This document shows positions 11,771 to 23,099 of a stretch of 64,000 bases of DNA, one piece after another. The notes below the pieces were generated by a model, which worked only from the letters and a program-made list of their open reading frames with translations, did not search any database and was not told the DNA's origin. Numbering within the stretch: position 1 is the stretch's first letter; every line of letters begins with the position of its first letter. Source of the stretch: Homalodisca vitripennis (taxonomy: Eukaryota; Arthropoda; Insecta; Hemiptera; Cicadellidae). The stretch is from positions 123,329,001-123,393,000 of the forward strand of contig NC_060211.1 in assembly GCF_021130785.1 (NCBI RefSeq). The letters run 5' to 3'. Made by a program: the position numbers and the translations under genes.

Positions 11771-13522
11771 TAGTGGAAAGAGCATCAGTCCGCGCGTTCT
11801 CTCTCCGTACTCCTCTGAATTTAATTTAGTTCAGTACCTGGCAAACCTATTAAAATGTATCATTGTATTTTCAAAACCCTTTTCCGTAGTTTAGTACAGC
11901 ATACATATATTTAAATTACATTTTAAAATGCTGTATGTTGCAGGATGCAGCACAAATTAAATTGCAGGCAATTAAATCTGACAAAACCTCTTAAAATGTA
12001 CCACTGTGTTTTAGCTTCTACTCTGAGTTAAACACCTTTCAATAATTTGGTAAAACATACATATATATTACATTTTCTCAAAGCAGGATGCAGCGCAATT
12101 TCATTAAACCTTGATTTTACAACGTAATTAATGACAGGCAATTAATCTTGTCTACATACAAATAAACCAATTCAACGGAGTATCGAAAGACCCAAAAAAG
12201 ACGTAAGGAAGTCTACTGTAAACAAAGTAACCTCGTTACATTCAGTGGCGTAGCTAGAAAACAATTCGAGGGTGGATTAAACATCCAGGAGGATTTAAAA
12301 AGAGCCCTACCCGCCAAAATTTAGAAATTTGTTTGTTTACACAAGTGAATTTTCAATTTAATTGTACTTTTTTATAATTTTCTTAGTCACTCAAATGTGA
12401 TTGTAAGCATTCATGCTTGAAAACATTTAAACTTTTCAAAAGATTCGAGACTTGTGTTCTTAGCATAGTACCGTAGTAAGTAGTGATCTTCAGGGTCTCC
12501 AAAATACAAAAATCAACAATTAAGTTGAGTTTTTTTAAATTGCATCTTTTGTATTAAAATGTAAACAAATAAAAATTGTTTTATAACATTATATTTGGTT
12601 CATTGCATTTTCCAACAGCGCCTTAATCAAATAAATATAATTTGTAGGTTACATTACTATTAGTTAAAATTATTCGATAATTGCCATGTATTATAGATCT
12701 GATCAGCATTATAATCGCGTACGCCAGACGACACATGACACATATCAGGCTTGGTCGAAGTTACACGCACAATTTCAAGTCTATAGGCCTAGCTTATTTT
12801 TCATTCTCGATATATCCAACAAACAGACAGAGAAATCTATTGCTATTGCTATAAGTTAAAACTTGATCTAATAACTTGAGGTTATTAAAAATATGAATAC
12901 TTAACAAAGTGTTTTCAAATACTAAAGTTCTCAAAAGAAAATACGATAAGATATCAAAGGACATGCCACAGAAAGGAGATATATCAACCAATACTGCAAC
13001 CCTGCACCTGGCGTAGAAACGCTGGCTTGACTTATCAACTATCCAGCAGCCACTTCCGTTTCATTCCAAAATATAGACTGGTCTTCCCTCCAAAATTATA
13101 AATAGTTTAGAACTAACAATCAATAATTTTAGAACGTCTCATCGGACAGTAGCAGTGGTGTGGTGTGTGTGGGGTGTGTACTATATATGTTTTAAACATT
13201 TGTTGACACATTTTGTAAAGTGTTTTGGAGTTTATAAAGAAAGTTCAATATTAATATAATTTAATTCTATATAATTTCTATGTTTTGCAGATATGTTCGG
13301 ATATAAGACGACTCATTAATTCGTAAGATAATAGAAATCAGAACCGTTTCCGAACTGAGGTCGCTATCAGCCGCATGTACAGGGTTTGTCAGGAATTTTC
13401 GGGATTTATCGGTACTGTTCGGCTCTGCTCGGCTCTGCCCCACCCCACTCTTTCTCTCCTCCTGGCTTGATCGCCCTATTCTTCAATCTTCATATGCATG
13501 AGGAGCTCGTGGTACTTACAGG
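11771..13522. other. Non-coding DNA
   Basis: AT-rich sequence without a supportable gene. It contains a possible isolated transposon terminus at 12243 (separate entry). A short GC-richer patch at 13380-13520 precedes the hAT-like element. Confidence 0.45.
12243..12258 (+). mobile_element. Isolated hAT-like terminus
   Basis: CAGTGGCGTAGCTAG matches the CAGTGGCGTA terminus of the element at 26291-28431 and the kind of terminus common to many animal hAT elements. No matching inverted end is visible within about 1 kb, so this is either a solo end or chance. Confidence 0.35.
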
Positions 13523-14537
13523 TAGTGATGGATAACCGAATGGATTTTATAACCGACTAACCAGTCAGTTATTTTTGTCGTTAATCGGTTATTTTAGTCG
13601 AATGAATAACCGATTACTTTTTAAATTCAATCCACATTTTTAGGATGGGGTGGTGGGGGAATGAACCATTCCTGTTGAGACAGGTACGCGGCGCGGCGCG
13701 GCCAATTTACTCACGGCCGTACTTAGCTTTGGTGAGCCCTGGTAAAGATATTCGGTCGGGCCCCGTCGTGTCCCCCCCACCAGACACAGTCCCTTCATAT
13801 AGACTTGTGACTGGCTTCTCCGGAAGAAAATTGTACGAAAACCCGTCTGAGTTCGGACCTGAATATACAACCAAAAATTCCAAGCAAACCCGCACTGGCA
13901 GAACCGTAATTGAAAACGAAATTCTGTAATTGTATTATTACTTTTTTTCTGTGCATACGTTTATAGTCATAACATTTTAAAAATGTTATATTATCATATA
14001 TCATCTATAACACTACAAGATAATTACCGTTCAAATTGCAAAATTATAATAATTTATTTTAATTACGAATCACCAAAGTTAACCGAAAGTTTAATCGCTA
14101 AAGAACGATATTTCAGTAATAAAACATAAACTAATATAATAAACGAGCAATTCAAGTATAGACTGTCTGCACAACCAGTAACTTGCAGAAAATTATTCGG
14201 TAGAAAAAACTAATCTAAAGACTAATTAAAATAACCGGTTAGAAATCAACGGTTAATTCAAATATAGACTAAGTCTTCACAACCAGTTAACTTATAGAAA
14301 AATTAGTCGGTAGAAAAACTTATCTAAAGACTAATTTAAAATAAACCGATAAGAATCAACGATTAATTCAAGTACAGACTAAGTCTGCACAATCAGCTTA
14401 TAGAAAAAATTAGTCGGTAGAAAAAATTAGTGTATAGACTAATTTTAAACTGGATGCAGCAAAAATAACCGACTAATCGGTTAAAATAAAATAACCGAAA
14501 CTAACCAGTTATTTTCATTCAGTTATTCCCACCACTA
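13523..14537. mobile_element. hAT-like non-autonomous element, about 1 kb
   Basis: Left end TAGTGATGGATAACCGAATG and right end (inverted) TAGTGGTGGGAATAACTGAA match over the terminal region. Both ends are followed by clusters of AACCGACTAA/TAACCGGTTA-type subterminal motifs. The 8 bp before the left end (CTTACAGG) and after the right end (GGTACAGG) agree at 6 of 8 positions, consistent with an aged 8-bp hAT target duplication. No transposase frame is present. 13644-13925 is a GC-rich filler containing CGGGCCCCGTCGTG, and 14148-14452 is a triple tandem repeat. Confidence 0.75.
14148..14452 (+). repeat. Three tandem units of about 105 bp inside the hAT-like element
   Basis: Units start at 14148, 14253 and 14362 with AATTCAAGTATAGACT-like sequence. 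They continue through CTGCACAACCAG and ATTAGTCGGTAGAAAAA and end at ATCAACGRTTAATTC. The third unit is truncated at the element's right subterminal region. They carry the same AGTCGGT/AACCGGT words as the ends, so they look like amplified subterminal sequence. Confidence 0.75.
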
Positions 14538-14766
14538 GGTACAGGTCAGACTGCGGCGGGCTCCGCAACAGGAAAGTTCATTGTTCTCTCGCTCCATTGT
14601 AGAGAAGAATATTAATGATACATATAAAATGACTCAATTAGTCCATCAATGAGTACAATTTGAATGGTATTTATTCTACGTCATAATTATGTTGAAAAAG
14701 TGAACGACATTTTTTAGAAATAATTTTTAAAACTCACATGGAGCTTGAATATTGTATGTACATATT

Positions 14767-15600
14767 TTAGAATAGAATAGAATTTAGAATAGAATTTAGA
14801 ATAGAATTTTAGAATAAAATATATTTATTTTTCGAAAGTAATTACAATCCATCACAACTAAAATAATCTGGTGCAAAAATTACCAAAAAAGATGGTAATA
14901 ATATTCACATATAGTCTTAAAATTATGACTGCAATTAAACTATACAATATCACAAATTATCATAATTAAAAGAATAAAAATACTATATATAAGTTTAAAT
15001 GCAACACACATATTCTAGTATATATCCAATATATATTTACTTTCAAAAAACATAGAGCCTCTAAGGCAAAGCCTGTTAAGAGGTTCCTTCTCCAAGATTA
15101 AACATTTTGCGCTACAAAGATTTTTATATTTTATTTAACTACATAAAGTCCCACTAAATAAATGCAATTTGTGGCAATATAACTTCAACAAACCTAGCCG
15201 CTTAGAATAATGTTTGTTTCTTTACGATATAGATTTAACACAAATTAAAACTTGTATATTAATAAGGTGATCAATATTATCTTTTTTAAAAGCCAAAAAC
15301 CTTCAATTTTTTTGCAAACAACTTAGCATTTGCACAATTTGCAGTGCTTTTCGGAATAATATTAAAAATTCTAGGACCCATATAAAACAATAACTTTTTG
15401 TAAAAAATGTCAAATTTGGCTTGGGTACTTCCAAACGTTCTTTACACCTTTACACATTTAATAACATCAAGTGTAGTCACATTTCCCTTCATCAATAAGT
15501 ATAATCCTCATTATCATTATATTTCCACTACAATTATTGTACGTAAAATTTAGTTTTAGGAATTTGTGTTGAGTCTACATAGTCAATTCCTTGGTAATAT
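14767..15600 (-). mobile_element. 3' end of a non-LTR retrotransposon (LINE), minus strand
   Basis: The 3' terminus, read on the minus strand, is a short tandem tail of TCTATTC/TAAATTC units (14767-14818). Upstream is a 3' UTR with GGAACCTCTTAACAGGC, then the last part of a reverse-transcriptase frame (separate entry). Only the 3' part is present, as expected for 5'-truncated LINE insertions made by target-primed reverse transcription. The 5' boundary near 15600 is approximate. Confidence 0.6.
15286..15430 (-). pseudogene. C-terminal tail of a LINE reverse transcriptase
   Basis: The minus strand encodes YMGPRIFNIIPKSTANC, then KLFAKKLKVFGF and a stop (15286-15288). The pattern Y-x-GP-x-(I/L)(F/Y)N-x-(L/I)P, followed by an F-x-K-x-LK block shortly before the stop, is typical of the C-terminus of jockey/CR1-type LINE ORF2 proteins. 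Frameshifts upstream prevent a longer reading. It lies at the expected distance from the 3' tail at 14767. Confidence 0.65.
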
Positions 15601-15727
15601 ATGCATCATATTTTCATTAGCACATCAACTTTATAGACATATAGTTAATAGTTTGTTTACATGTGGCCTGTAGTTAATAGTTAGTTAATCTCATTGTAGT
15701 TCTAGTATGGGCCGGGTATTTATAGAA

Positions 15728-16504
15728 TACTAGCTGTTACCCGCGGCTTCGCACGCAATCTTAGAACCAAAGTCCTTATATTACTTAGTAAAAGCAATTA
15801 TGATGTAGGCTAATATGATGGAAGTCCCTATAAAAATTTTAATTGTGTAGGCATACATCAGGTAGATATTATTTAAGTTCATGGTAAATGGTATCAGAGT
15901 TTAACTCAATTATTATATCATGTTTGGCACATGTGGGAGCATTTCTGGTTCAAATTAATTATATACATAACGTCACAGCTGAATCTGCCTTGTCATCCCG
16001 ATCAAGAAAAGACAAATCTCAGATCATACAGGTCTCGGAAACTTACTTCGGTCAAAAAAGCGTATATTTCTAGTCCTTGTCATATATTTCAGGTCTAAGA
16101 TATTTCCCAGTACCATAGTTGAGTTTGCCTTGTTGTTCTGACGAAGAAGAAAAAAAATATATATATGATATTATATATTAATAATATATAATATATGTTA
16201 GTAATATATTAACATATATTAAAGCATTATTTGATGTTTTCAACTGATTTTCCTCAAAAAGGTTGAAAGAAGTTTAAACCCTTTTAATAATTTTATAAAA
16301 TATTAGGAGTATACAGTGCTTGGTCAGTAGTGAAATGCAGATAACAGAGACAAAAGGTACATTGTAAAATGCACAATGGCACTGGAAATATCTTAGACTA
16401 AAAGAAGATTGCAAGTTCCGAATGTGGAAATTTTTTGACCGAAATAAGTTTTTGAGACCTACATCGTAACTTATATTATAAATGCGAAAGTGAGTTTGTT
16501 TGTA
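15728..16504. mobile_element. Short foldback-like dispersed element
   Basis: The left end TACTAGCTGTTACCCGCGGC and right end ATTATAAATGCGAAAGTG are two termini that frequently bound short non-coding elements in arthropod genomes. Inside, 16025-16118 is the inverted match of 16373-16468 (shared GGTCTCRRAAACTTAYTTCG and CTAAGATATTTCC). This gives a stem of about 95 bp around an AT-rich loop. No protein is encoded. I do not assign a superfamily. Confidence 0.55.
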
Positions 16505-17088
16505 TATTAACATATAGGCCTATTCGTATTCCAAAATTATGAAAATCCTCATCTTGGTCTCTGAAATTGTATTGCAGCAAGGAAATGTATTCAAAGACCT
16601 GTTAAATGTAATGTAATGTGTGTAATGTATGTTTTGAGTAAAACATAGTTTGCTGACGGTAGATACAATCATAGGTTTAACTATATAGTTTAACCACTAT
16701 TTTCAATTTGGTTTACATTTATAGGCTTGAAAACGTACTGAGAGCTTCATAGTAGCATCACTTATCTCTACATTTTCTGCAACCGCTGTTTAGCACTGAG
16801 TAAGAAAATATCCAGATAAGATAATAACAGTTTTTGTGAAAATAAACTCTAAATTTTAGCAAATGTTAATTTATTCTGTGCTTGGTCAGTACTGGTCAGT
16901 CACTATTTAACTTACTATAAGCTTAAATAAAGTTGGTTTGTAAAACCCATCTTAGTTGTCTTGAGAGAAGCTTTTCCCTGCCCTGTATACATATTTTCTT
17001 GATCGGGATAGAAGACAAAATTGTAGAAGAAAAGAATGCTAAGACAACATTAATTTATAATGGCCATATTTAATGTTACGATATTACA

Positions 17089-17228
17089 CTTTTGACAGAT
17101 TTTCTTTATCGTGGCAACAAGGCATACTACATCGGCGTCGGAAATATAATTCACTCGAACAAGAAGTACTCGTGCACAAATGAAAAGCATACGAAATTGC
17201 AAAGGCAATCCGTGAGTAACTTCTAGTG
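17089..17228 (+). repeat. Dispersed repeat family R1, copy C
   Basis: Third R1 copy: TTTTGACAGATTTTCTTTATC, then GGAAATATAATTCACTCGAA, GTACTCGTGCAC and a GTGAGTAACTTCTAGTG end. It lies 15 kb from copies A and B, which supports a dispersed element rather than only a local duplication. Confidence 0.65.
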
Positions 17229-19491
17229 ATATGATACATTCAATAATAATAATGATTCATTTTCAACTTCTCTTTCATGAAGGATACCTCCAGGAAACTA
17301 TATATTTTTTTTACACCTTCATAAATTATATGTTTTGCAATACTACAACCAAAGAAAATTAAATTTACTTTTCATTTTATTAGCGTGTTATAGTACTTAA
17401 ATAGTTTAAACCTGTGAATCCGTTTTTTTATATACTTACCGTGAAAAACTTATTTTTCGATGCAATTCAATCTATTGACATTATTTTGATCAAGTAACAG
17501 GATTCGCGGAGGTTGCATAAAAAATGTCTATTCTATGTCTCAGTTTCAATCTGAAGATGCACTGTGCACAATCAGACAAACAATCGTACAAAATAGAGTT
17601 TGAAACTAAAATTACCTATAATAAAACTCAGTCTTGTATAAATGAAGTTTCATGCAAAAATTTTAAACCTTCATATGAAGTCTTTCTTGGCATCTCTTCC
17701 AGATAATACATTCAAATTTTTGTTCATTAAATTTGGGTTTTCATATCGGTGTTAAAATCATAAAATTCTACACACTAAGTCACTATTAAATTACATATGT
17801 GTTGGGATAGTTAGGCTACATATGCGTTAATATGTTAATGAGTTTATTTTTGAAATTTATTTATGTTGATACTGTCTCGTTTTTATCACGGTTGCCCAAT
17901 GTAGTCTAAACATTTAGCCAAATCCCATGGAGTGACATGTACCATAATTTAACTTTAATTAATTTAATTTAGCTTTATGGTACAGTTTTAAGTTTGTAGG
18001 TTAGTTCGTTTTTCGTGCGGACAGATATACAGACAGACAGACAAACTTACAAATTTAAATTTGTTTAATCCCACACAAGTTACAGGCCTCGTTAGAGCAG
18101 TCAGTGAAATGTGTATTATTACACTCTATTTAAACTAACTTTTTGACTTTTTGTTTGTGCACTAATCTATATACACATACAATTTAGAGATATAACACGT
18201 ACCGAAATGGACTCTTTAATTATTGATTTAGTAAAATTACACTGAAAAGATACATATACTTATATAATCACTGGTGGTGACTTTTGTAACAGTTTATTGA
18301 TGAAAAATCTATAGTTGAACCATTCCTGTTTTGTAAAGATCTCCCTGAGACAACAAAAGGACAAGACATTTTTAATTTAGTTGATAAGTTCTTTTGAAAA
18401 TTCCAAAATATTATGGCAGTCCCTGTTTAAGTGTCCATTTATGGGTGGGCACTTCACAGGCTTTCTAACGTTAGCAAAACAGAAAAACACAGATATAGTT
18501 TATACACATTGTTTCCTACATAGAGAAAACTCTGATTGCCATATCTTTGGCTTCTGGAATAAAAGTAGTACTCGACAGGTGTGTAAAGTTGACATACACA
18601 AAATAGCTTACCCACATTTTTCATATTATTCGTTAGTTCTTCGTTAGTTCTCACAAAAGTTTCGTTAGTTTAGCAAATATTAAAAACTTTACAGCCTTAA
18701 TTCAATGTGTCACCATAAAAATTAGCCTACCCAGATTAAATATTAATAATACGTTTTCGAAATTCATATCGTCAGTCCCTCGTTATTTTTCGTTACTTCA
18801 GCAATAATATCTATTTTACAGCCCTAATTTAATGGCTAGGCATACTTCACACCGTGAAAAAGTGGCGAAACAAGATTAATGGGTAATTAGATTGTAGTAA
18901 CATCGATGCAAAATGCATTCCAGACAACATACATTTTTGGTAGGTTTTGTTAGGTTTGTCATTCACCACCTTTGTTTTATATTTAACGAAATATTAAGAA
19001 CCCTTAAGTTTTCATTTCTGGCAATTTGGCCCACGCAAAATAGCCCATTCACTTACAACTGGTTGGAATCCTTAGTATACGTTATAGTTTTGCTATTCCC
19101 GAAGTTCTTTATGTTGTTATTGTAACGCCTTTGTTATTATAACATAAACGCTATAAAATTAAAATTAAATTAATTGGTTTGAACAAAATATTGCTTGTCA
19201 TAGAAAATAGGAAGCGTGAAATATTATGGTGGCTTGATAATTGAAATATTAAATTGTCCTATTTAAACATTATTGTAGTTGCAAATACATAAAACAAATG
19301 AGTTTTGGGATATTATTTTATTAAATAATAAACAAACATTATAATCCAAAGGAAGTATCATCTGTAATTTACAACTTTAATGAGCAAAATAACATTTTTG
19401 CCCTGAACTATCCTCCCGAAGACTAGACTAAAGTTTGAACAGGCTATTATCATTAAATATGAAAGATTTTTTTTGTGATTAAGTATGCTTC
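17229..19491. other. Non-coding DNA, nothing recognised
   Basis: AT-rich sequence. It includes a short CAGATATACAGACAGACAGA tract near 18022 and a few frames of 60-90 codons without recognisable content. CTTCGTTAGTTCTCACAAAAG-type words recur two or three times between 18630 and 18800 but do not form a clean array. Confidence 0.45.
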
Positions 19492-20747
19492 GGAAGTGAC
19501 CAGCGCCCTCAGTAGAACTTGCAAATGGGACGAGGAGTGTGGATGTACTTCGACAAATTTTTGGTACCAAGTGACCAAGCGTCCTCGGTAGAACTTGCAA
19601 ATGGGACGAGCACAGTGTGGATGTCCTTCGACGAATTTATGTACCAAGTGACCAGCGCCCTCGGTAGAACTTGCAAATGGAACGAGCACAGTGTGGATGT
19701 CCTTCGACGAATTTATGTACCAAGTGACCAGCGCCCTCGGTAGAACTTGCAAATGGGGACGAGGAGTGTGGATGTACTTCGACAAATTTTGGGTACCAAG
19801 TGACCAGCGCCCTCAGTAGAACTTGCAAATGGGACGAGGAGTGTGGATTGTACTTCGACAAAATTTTGTGGTACCAAGTGACCAGCGTCCTCGGTAGAAC
19901 TTGCAAATGGGACGAGCACAGTGGTGGTGATGTACTTCGACAAATTTTTGGTACCAAGTGACCAGGTCCTCGGTAGAACTTGCAAATGGGACGAGGAGTA
20001 TGGATGTACTTCGACAAATTTTGGTACCAAGTGACCAGCGTCCTCGGTAGAACTTGCAAATGGGACGAGGAGTGTGGGATGTACTTCGACAAATTTTTGG
20101 TACCAAGTGACCAGCGTCCTCGGTAGAACTTGCAAATGGGACGAGGAGTGTGTGGATGTACTTCGACAAATTTTGGGTACCAAGTGACCAGCGTCCTCGG
20201 TAGAACTTGCAAATGGGACGAGGAGTGTGGATGTACTTCGACAAAATTTTGGTACCAAGTGACCAGCGTCCTCGGTAGTAGAAACTTGCAAATGGGACGA
20301 GGAGTGTCGTGTGGATGTACTTCGACCAAAATTTTGGTACCAAGTGACCAGCGTCCTCGGTAGAACTTGCAAATGGGACGAGGAGTGTGGATGTACTTCG
20401 ACAAAATTTTTGGTACCAAGTGGACCAGCGTCCTCGGTAGAACTTGCAAATGGACGAGGAGTGTGGATGTACTTCGACAAATTTTGGTACCAAGTGACCA
20501 GCGTCCTCGGTAGAACTTGCAAATGGGACGAGGAGTGTGGGATGTACTTCGACAAAATTTTGGTACCAAGTGACCAGCGTCCTCGGTAGAACTTTGCAAA
20601 TGGGACGAGGAGTGTGTGGATGTACTTCGACAAATTTTGGTACCAAGTGACCAGCGTCCTCGGTAGAACTTGCAAATGGGACGAGGAGTGTGGATGTACT
20701 TCGAACAAATTTTTGGTACCAAGTGACCAGCGTCCTCGGTAGAACTT
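19492..20747. repeat. 74-bp satellite array, about 16.5 units
   Basis: The unit runs CTCGGTAGAACTTGCAAATG, GGACGAGGAGTGTGGATG, TACTTCGACAAATTTTGG, TACCAAGTGACCAGCGTC. GTACCAAGTGACC occurs 16 times between about 19563 and 20716. Units 2-3 form a diverged edge subtype (ACGAGCACAGTGTGGATGTC, TTCGACGAATTTATG). The rest are near identical but differ by 1-3 base insertions and deletions, mainly in GTG, GGG and TTTT runs. Three overlapping minus-strand frames of 277-361 codons cross the array, one in each reading frame. They are by-products: 74 is not a multiple of 3, so each frame reads the unit in all three phases, and the consensus happens to lack minus-strand stops. Confidence 0.95.
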
Positions 20748-22334
20748 AGTGTAAACGGCCATTAATCTACGTGACATACCTCTGTGTCTTCCAGTCCACG
20801 AGTGTTGTGTTGATTTTCATGATCTCTGTATTGTGGTAATTTAGTCACTCTCTTAGTGTTCTTCAGCAGGTGTTGGTAAAGTTCTTACTAGTATTTTCTT
20901 AGTCACAGTTCACCAATTTTTGTACATCGGAGTTGATTTGGGAAAGGGTATATTTAAATAAATTTTATGACATTTATAAGACGTGTTTAATTTTCTATAA
21001 CTTATGATACTTTATTCATTTATTTCCATGGTTACACTGCTGTCTGTTTTGGAAATTGTGGCCATATTGTTTATTATTAATTGTTGGTAGTTATTAAAGC
21101 ACTAAATACTTTTTAATCAATACGCGCTAGTGGCATACAGACGACATTTCAGCACATGTTAAATACAAAAACACCAATGTGTTTCTTAAGTTAGAAAATA
21201 AGTAAAATTAAATGTGTCCTAGCCAAAGAGAATAGAAAATATCAAACCATGTTGTTAATACATTATTATTCTGAGAAATTTTCAGAAAAGCCGGTTAAAA
21301 TAGTAGATATAAATTCACTAACGATTCGATTTTGTGCAGCTCTGTTTTTATTTCCTATAGTGCAATTAATTAGGAATCCTAAAAATCTTCAAATTGTTTT
21401 AAACCGAAATACTTTAAATCCCGTAACATATGGTTTTGGTCTCCTTTGCAGGCTAGGCAGTCAAACTATGTATTAAAAAAGACACAATCGAGTGTAATTT
21501 AAATTTATGTTCCTTTCCATTTGCATTACATAAAAGTGAACAGTTTGAATATACAATTTAGCCTACGTGCAATCCGGTTGTATGCCAAAAACTCGTTCAG
21601 GGTTATCAAATACTGACGATAAAAAGCTTTTTAGGCGAATGTTCAAGTGACTTGTGGAATTTCTAACCAATTTGGTAAACCTGATAAAATGAACACCTGC
21701 CTGTGAGGAACAAGTGTTTCATACACCTATACCTCCTATTTCCGCACAGGAAGTTCTCTGCTGCCTCAGCAGACGTATACCAATGTATATCTCGACCACT
21801 ATTAGGAAGTTCAGACATTTGATGCAAAGTTGATCCCAAAATGTAAAGGCCTGGTAAAGTCCCAGCAACTGTACTATTTGGCTAACGACTTTAAATCATA
21901 AAAGCCAGAGGCTAAAAATAAGCAAAACGTGATTCCATGCCAAACCTCGATCGAGGTGTATTCCAAAGGAATTTTGAATTATTGACTTCTTCCCAGTATG
22001 GAGTCTGCTAAACATGCCATACTACGGTCTCTTCGACCCGAGAGGATTACTCATTAAAGCCTTAGTAGTTACAATTGACCGTCGGCCACAGACGTTCATC
22101 AATTTTGTTCAATTTATGGACAATTAAAAAAAAACAATACAGTAAATGAAATATTTGAATTATATTATCAAATTTCTTTCTGGTTTCTAACAAAAAAAAA
22201 AAAATGATATTATTCAGCATTTAGCAGATATTAAAAAAAATATCCGTAAAATATTACTGCGCAAAGACCAAAAACCATGGAATCATTCTGGGAGAGTTTC
22301 TTATTATCAGTTGGAGGGTTAAAGGGCGGTAAAC
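20748..22334. other. Non-coding DNA
   Basis: No supported gene. 21600-22100 is a little GC-richer, but no protein family is recognisable in any frame. Confidence 0.45.
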
Positions 22335-22460
22335 GGACTGTAGGTCCACGTCATAACACTGCGGAAGCATTTCATACCTACTTCTTAAGGGGGTGGACAG
22401 TAGGTCCACGGTACCGGCCATGGGACTCACTGTCCGACTCACGGGTTTCTTTTGACGAGG
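22335..22460 (+). repeat. Hairpin-bearing module, left cluster
   Basis: Contains GGACTGTAGGTCCACG (22335) and an imperfect hairpin at about 22393-22437 (GTGGACAGTAGGTCCACGG against CATGGGACTCACTGTCC). A TTTTGACGAGGGG word follows. The same three words occur inverted at 22980-23086. GC content is well above the surroundings. Confidence 0.6.
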
Positions 22461-22979
22461 GGTTGATAAGGGATTCGTCGTACTCACACTGCAGCACTTG
22501 AATGGATGTTTTCGAAATCTAAACTCTATATATTCTGCTAAATAATTTTCAGTACACTACATAAGACAGCTGCTCAAAAAAGAATGAAACGAAAATTATA
22601 TACATAAAATAAATCAGGTTAGTTACGCCATTTCTAACTTAAGAAAAGTCTAACCATTAGTGCTACTGTTACTGGTATAGACAGTATTATACAAACGATG
22701 GTCCAATTAAAGGAATAACTAATTAAAACTTACTGTAGATGTTTATGATTCATTAGGACAATGCCAAATTAATCAGATAGTAATTATAATGCTATATGGA
22801 ATTCGCATTATATTCCTATTAGTAATCCACTTCATATGTGATAGCTTGAGTAAAACTATTGTTAAATATTTGCTGCTTTAGCCAGTACGCTGTGCGAATG
22901 TAGTGGAAGCATCACTGACCAGAGGTAAAGAATAAGTACAGGTAGAAAAACTAATGCACAGCCAGATCAGTTTTGAAAA

Positions 22980-23086
22980 GTAGGACAGTTAGTCCACAGG
23001 TGTCGGCGTGGACTAACTGTCCTACCTGCAGAAAAAGTGACGTCCAGTCACCCTCGTCAAACTAGGCGTTGGACCTACAGTCCTAC
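22980..23086 (-). repeat. Hairpin-bearing module, right cluster with a perfect 18-bp stem
   Basis: GTAGGACAGTTAGTCCAC (22980-22997) and its exact reverse complement (23008-23025) flank a 10-base loop, AGGTGTCGGC. Downstream are CCCTCGTCAAA and GGACCTACAGTCCTAC (23071-23086), the inverted counterparts of words in the left cluster. The word order differs between clusters, so they are related modules, not simple terminal inverted repeats. Confidence 0.7.
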
Positions 23087-23099
23087 AATCGAATGCGCC

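Noticed and set aside
11321..11785. 154-codon minus-strand frame near the left motif array
   Set aside because: It reads through the 15-bp motif units and the GC-rich block. Its opening half has no known domain and the rest is motif translation, so it is explained by low stop density.
19637..20777. Open frames of 277-361 codons as a repeat-containing protein gene
   Set aside because: All three minus-strand frames are open because of the 74-bp satellite consensus. The unit length is not a multiple of three and indels shift the frame between units.
22254..22501. Opposed frames over the GC-rich patch at 22.3 kb
   Set aside because: Both follow from the hairpin modules. No domain is recognisable on either strand.
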